NCBI GenBank assembly: GCA_000969725.1
Contig: JXSR01S005546.1
Strand: one strand, 5' to 3'
DNA: 21,395 nt
Source of the DNA: Ophiothrix spiculata
Taxonomy: Eukaryota > Echinodermata > Ophiuroidea > Amphilepidida > Ophiotrichidae
The position numbers were made by a program, and so were the translations under genes. The notes below the pieces were generated by a model that saw only the letters and a program-made list of their open reading frames with translations, was not told the origin of the DNA and made no database searches. Shown one piece after another: positions 17,205 to 21,395 of this stretch. The stretch's first letter is position 1. Each line of letters opens with the position of its first letter.

Positions 17205-20200
17205 CCATAACAAGGGAATCATCAGAACCATTTCGCCTTAAACTAGGCATGTTGCAATTGTAGGAAATGAGAAGTGAAGTCCAAATGCACTCTACACACT
17301 CAAGAATGTTCCCCATAGCTAAGAAGTCTCTAAAAGATAAGCTCTCTCACTGGGAGGGACAGTCCATCATGGAACTGCCACCACAAATCATCACCAAATT
17401 ATTGCAACTATGTTTCACTTTCTATTTCTATCATGTCACTTATCATGGAATACTGTGTCTCTTAAAAGATGGGACACAAATAAATTGTACAATCCAAACC
17501 TTCAGGTTATGCATTTCAAGAATCTTTTGAGAAACATAGTTTTTTTTAATATAGTTACTCTAATTCATAAAATTCAATATCTGATATTGTCGAATGCTAA
17601 TTTAGGGTCATTGATTGGTCCTTAAGAAAACAAGACTAATTTTTTAATCAAGTTTATCCAACATGGTTTTAAATAATTGGCCAAAAAATAACTGTTTGTC
17701 CTCCACAACATTCCTGGCGTAGACCCTGATAGGCAGAAAAACTTTGTCGGTTCATTTTTTTAAAAATCATCAACATTTTATGATAAAAATAATACCACTA
17801 GGACCTACGAGTACATGTCATACATCTTTCAGATAATTTCAATTTTCATAAATTCTAGGTGAAGGACACTTTTTTCTATTGGGCCTCAATACTCATAATA
17901 TCAGCAAGAAATTCTTAATTAATGACACATGCTTTAAACCACTTTCACATTTTTTGCTTTTTCCAAATTTGAGGGATTGAAGGAAAAGTTTTGGAATTTC
18001 TAGTGACCACCAAGCTTATATGTAAAACCCTGCCTAACTTGTACTTTCACAAATTTTTCTCTATATGATAGTGAAGAACCAACCAACATGAACATGCAAC
18101 TTCAAAAATCATGGGGTAATAAATATAACTGAAACAAAAGGAGGCCATGTTATTGCTCAACATTATTGTTATCACTGAGCATGCAAGACACTTGAGCAAC
18201 TCATGACAGATGTATAAAGCTTAACCTCGTCAACACTCACACAAAGGTGATGACTAGTGCTGACGAAATTTTACACAATTTCCTCAAATTGATGAATACA
18301 TTATTTCAAAAAATACATCAGTTTTCCCTCTCAAAAATTAAAAATTCTATAATTTTTTTTAAAGTATGACAGGGTATGTTTGTGACAACCATGACAACAG
18401 CATTAAGCTGCATCAATCCTGACAAATCGCAGAAGTGAATATTGCAGGTTAAAATTAATGCAAAGCGCTCATTTTTTGCAACCTTATTACAATCATTTTA
18501 TTTTTACTTATTGATCAAATATGTATCAAAGATTTCTTGAAACTGAGTTAACTTAAGGTATATTAATTCTCTTTCTTTTTAAGTTATATCTTTTATTATT
18601 TGCATACATAAAAAAACATTTGTTTTCTGTTTGAAGAAATTTGTTAGAAAACCAATTTCTGTTTACAAGAATATGTCAAATTAATTGGTTTTATTACCGA
18701 TAAAGCAATTTTAAGATATTAGTTTTTAAATTGCCAATTTATTTCAACCAATTCTAAAAATAAATCTTCACTTAAAAGAAAACAACTCTGTATTTCCAAC
18801 AAATTGAATATAATAATAACCCATTAGAGAAAATAACACAGACAAAAAAGGAATAGCGCTACATCATTTAACATTCTACAGGGAACATGGTCTGTTTTGA
18901 AGATTGCCGGAGGTAGTTCCTTATAATTTGTAACAAATTCATTTGAGACTTCTTGTTTTTCAAACCAACATCGGTTAAAGGGACTGGCCTATATTCTTCT
19001 GCTACTTTCCTAACTACAAATAGTTTTCTGGTGTATCCATAGAAGATGTTTATAGTACTAATAAAACCTACCAATAGTTTTCCCTGAATCTGTGGTATTT
19101 TGGGGTAAAAATTCAATTTTTTTTCTAAAAACAGTGTGAAAACAGTGTTTCTAGTTTGAAATCTATGAATATCTTCTCCCACATCTGTGTTGGTCAAACA
19201 AATTATTTTCGATTCATTGTTTGTCTTTTAATATACAAATTTAAATTGTCTTATGAAGCTTTGATTGATCTTTTAACTGATAAATCCATCCTGAGGTATA
19301 AATTTAGGATTTAGAAAACACTGAACAGTCGCACCACCATCACAGAATGATATATTGAAAATTATTTTGCTATCAATTTTAGTCATTTCTGTGGGTTTTT
19401 TTCCCCCTTTTTTGATTTAACTTTAATTCTAAGCTTATTTACAGCATTTTCATAAGTTCTTAATTCTGAGTAGAATCTAGGCTAGTCCCTTTACGTTGCA
19501 CAAAACATGATCAGCTCATTTTAAATACTGTAGCATTTAAATCTCACCCTTAATTGTGAAATTAAAATTGGTGCGAATGTTACAAAAATATCAATAGCAA
19601 GTAGATGCAGTTAGTGAAATTAAGAAAAAAATCAATGTCACAAAAAGCTAGAGTTGCCAATTTGCAATTTTCTAAAACTGTTATCACTTCTTGCTTTAAA
19701 AGGTATTTAAAAATTTTCTTGATCTTTAAAATTACGATTTAAAATTTCCCTTCATCTTATTTCAATTGTTTCATCAAACTCATCACTTAATATTTTTCAA
19801 AAGATTGTATGTGTTCTGAAATTGGCATCCGCCTTCCAAAGACTTTTCTATCAATTGATATCAATGTTTGTATGAAAGATGTTTGTACTTAAAAAAAGTT
19901 TGTTTCTCATAAGAATCTCTTTTTAAGATCACAAGCAAGTTTGGAAAATCTAGATATATCAATGTTCCATTTTGTCTCTAACGATGTTTTTGTCAATACA
20001 TAGGCCTATACTGCATGTTAAAGGCCTACATAACTTGGGAATTGTAAACCAGAATCAGGGAAATAGCAAAAAATACAAACAGCATTGTCAAAATTCCGAA
20101 TTAATTTTATTCCATGTTTATGATATAAAATTTCAAAATGGAATTGGACCCACGCTTCCTGGTATAGTACACTATTAAACAGCTCTAGCTTTCACAGAAT

Positions 20201-21234
20201 CAAATGGTGATGGTGTTTGTCATGGTTTTGTCACTGGGTGTACATTATTATCCCAGCATGTCACCATGGTACGCAGAGTGTGTGTGTATATTTAGATGAG
20301 TCAAGTACAGCAACATTCGAACTAGCTCTGGGAGAAAAGGGAGGGACATATGATCATACTGGATCTCCTGGGATGCATGACCAGGATGCTATAATGTATG
20401 TTTATATTCATCAAGTATTTGTATACACAATGATAGTATCCCAGGAGGCCAATTAATGAATAACATTTTGGTTGGGTAGAAGGATATTTTGCTTCTTAAA
20501 AATTTTAGGAAGCAGTTTGTTAGCTTAACTTTACTAAAATATCGTGTTGAGTGTGCCCTTCCCCTCTCCTCCCCCCAATACCAATTGGTATTTTTCTTGG
20601 GAGCCCAAACCACTTTGTTGTCGAAGATTATATTCTACATGTATTTGAAGTAAGATTGACTTCCTGTCAAAAAAGTCTAAAAAACACATCCTCTCGATAT
20701 CTTTTTACAAGAATTTGAATTTCTTGAAGAATGGTTATGTAGACAGCACCCCCTTACCCTGGGTTTGCTGTTGAGGATTATATTTCATATGTGCCAAGAG
20801 TCGGATTAGCATACATTAGGATACATCTAGGCTAATGAACTTCTGATGGATGCTACAGATATCGCATCAAAGGCTTTTCAGGTGATGAAATCTAGTAAGG
20901 ACTCCGGCATGTAGAATTCATTAAATTCATCATTTTCAAAATTGGAAATTGAAACCCCTAAAAATCAGAATTTTTCACGGGATAATGATACCGCTTTCTT
21001 TCTAACTAAATTTTGAGGGATTGAGAAATGGGCATAGGGATAACATTTTTGTGTACATTCTTAAAGCAATACTACAAGAGTTTGATCAAAAATGGATTTG
21101 AGTGAAGACAGCCTTAAATTAAGGAATGTGGCTATCTAAAAGCGTTATCAAGTACATTTTGTCAAAAACTTGTTTTGCCACCGAATATGGATAAAAAGCA
21201 CATGTGTAGGCCCTTACGAAAATGTAACCATAAA
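17205..21234. other. Long AT-rich non-coding stretch
   Basis: I see no supported gene. Points noted: a 110-codon minus-strand frame without a clear Met start (18868-19197), a possible plus-strand exon at 20296-20395 treated as a low-confidence observation, and a diverged direct repeat of about 29 bp (20614-20642 and 20764-20792, sharing GATTATATT). Confidence 0.35.
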
Positions 21235-21371
21235 AACGAGCCAATACAAGCTCGTTTTCAGCTCGTATGTGAACGTAATATGCATGACTTTGCTCATTTA
21301 ACATAAACCAAGCTCGTACGAGCTTACTTACTTTATAGCGCGTAATTAGAATCAAGACCTTAAGCTCGTTT
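21235..21371. repeat. Cluster of AGCTCGT words with 16-bp palindrome
   Basis: AGCTCGT or its complement occurs six times within about 140 bp, including a perfect palindrome AAGCTCGTACGAGCTT (21310-21325) and the pair AAAACGAGC (21233-21241) / GCTCGTTTT (21250-21258). The cluster looks like the subterminal repeats of a transposon whose remainder lies beyond the right edge, though a binding-site array is also possible. Confidence 0.6.
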
Positions 21372-21395
21372 AAGATTATAATTCCGAGCAATAGT

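Noticed and set aside
18868-19197. 110-codon minus-strand frame, among the longest in the window
   Set aside because: It has no Met near its start, no recognisable domain, no clear splice sites, and sits in AT-rich DNA where such lengths occur by chance.

Overview
The window looks like AT-rich, intron- and repeat-dominated DNA from an animal, most likely a marine invertebrate deuterostome such as an echinoderm. The evidence is spliced exons with canonical GT-AG borders, a tRNA-derived SINE, many small non-autonomous DNA transposons (MITEs), and repeated TAGGCCTA-type words (near 1804, 13898, 14692 and 20001). That word is one I associate with echinoderm DNA, so the clade is an inference. No bacterial-style gene, rRNA, intact tRNA gene or CRISPR array is visible. 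Most reading frames of 60-120 codons are chance frames inside repeats or introns.

The one confidently recognised gene is an integrin alpha subunit on the minus strand. Two consecutive exons (4198-4334, then 2751-2839) encode the end of blade 1 and the start of blade 2 of the ligand-binding beta-propeller. They have strong splice sites and a matching phase-1 junction, and the joined sequence carries the family landmarks LVGAP and DQWLGVTVRSQG. The first exon (signal peptide and start of blade 1) was not found and is probably to the right, possibly outside the window. The rest of the gene continues leftwards past position 1. A 24-nt exon at 171-194 is a tentative candidate for the next piece. 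A second possible minus-strand exon of an unknown gene lies at 16142-16206.

Layout: 1-2750 is integrin intron holding a TIR element with 25-bp internal repeats (1902-2205), a CGTTTA-rich element (2213-2670) and one copy of a dispersed repeat (1185-1442). 2840-4197 is the intron between the two firm exons and contains a MITE with both terminal and central inverted repeats (2871-3216). To the right, 4335-5830 holds a complete hAT-like MITE, an inverted second copy of the double-hairpin MITE, a 29-bp tandem repeat and a foldback element. 7200-7940 and 13073-13560 are tandem arrays with units of about 140-150 bp. 10930-11188 and 13578-13903 are further MITEs. 16680-17205 is a cluster of a SINE, a tandem duplication and a short palindromic repeat. 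The remaining stretches, especially 17210-21395, are AT-rich with few identifiable features; the last 170 bp carry an unusual cluster of AGCTCGT words.

The chief value of the window is the integrin gene fragment and a dense collection of small inverted-repeat transposons, several of which share sequence modules. I saw no evidence for a new multi-gene system.
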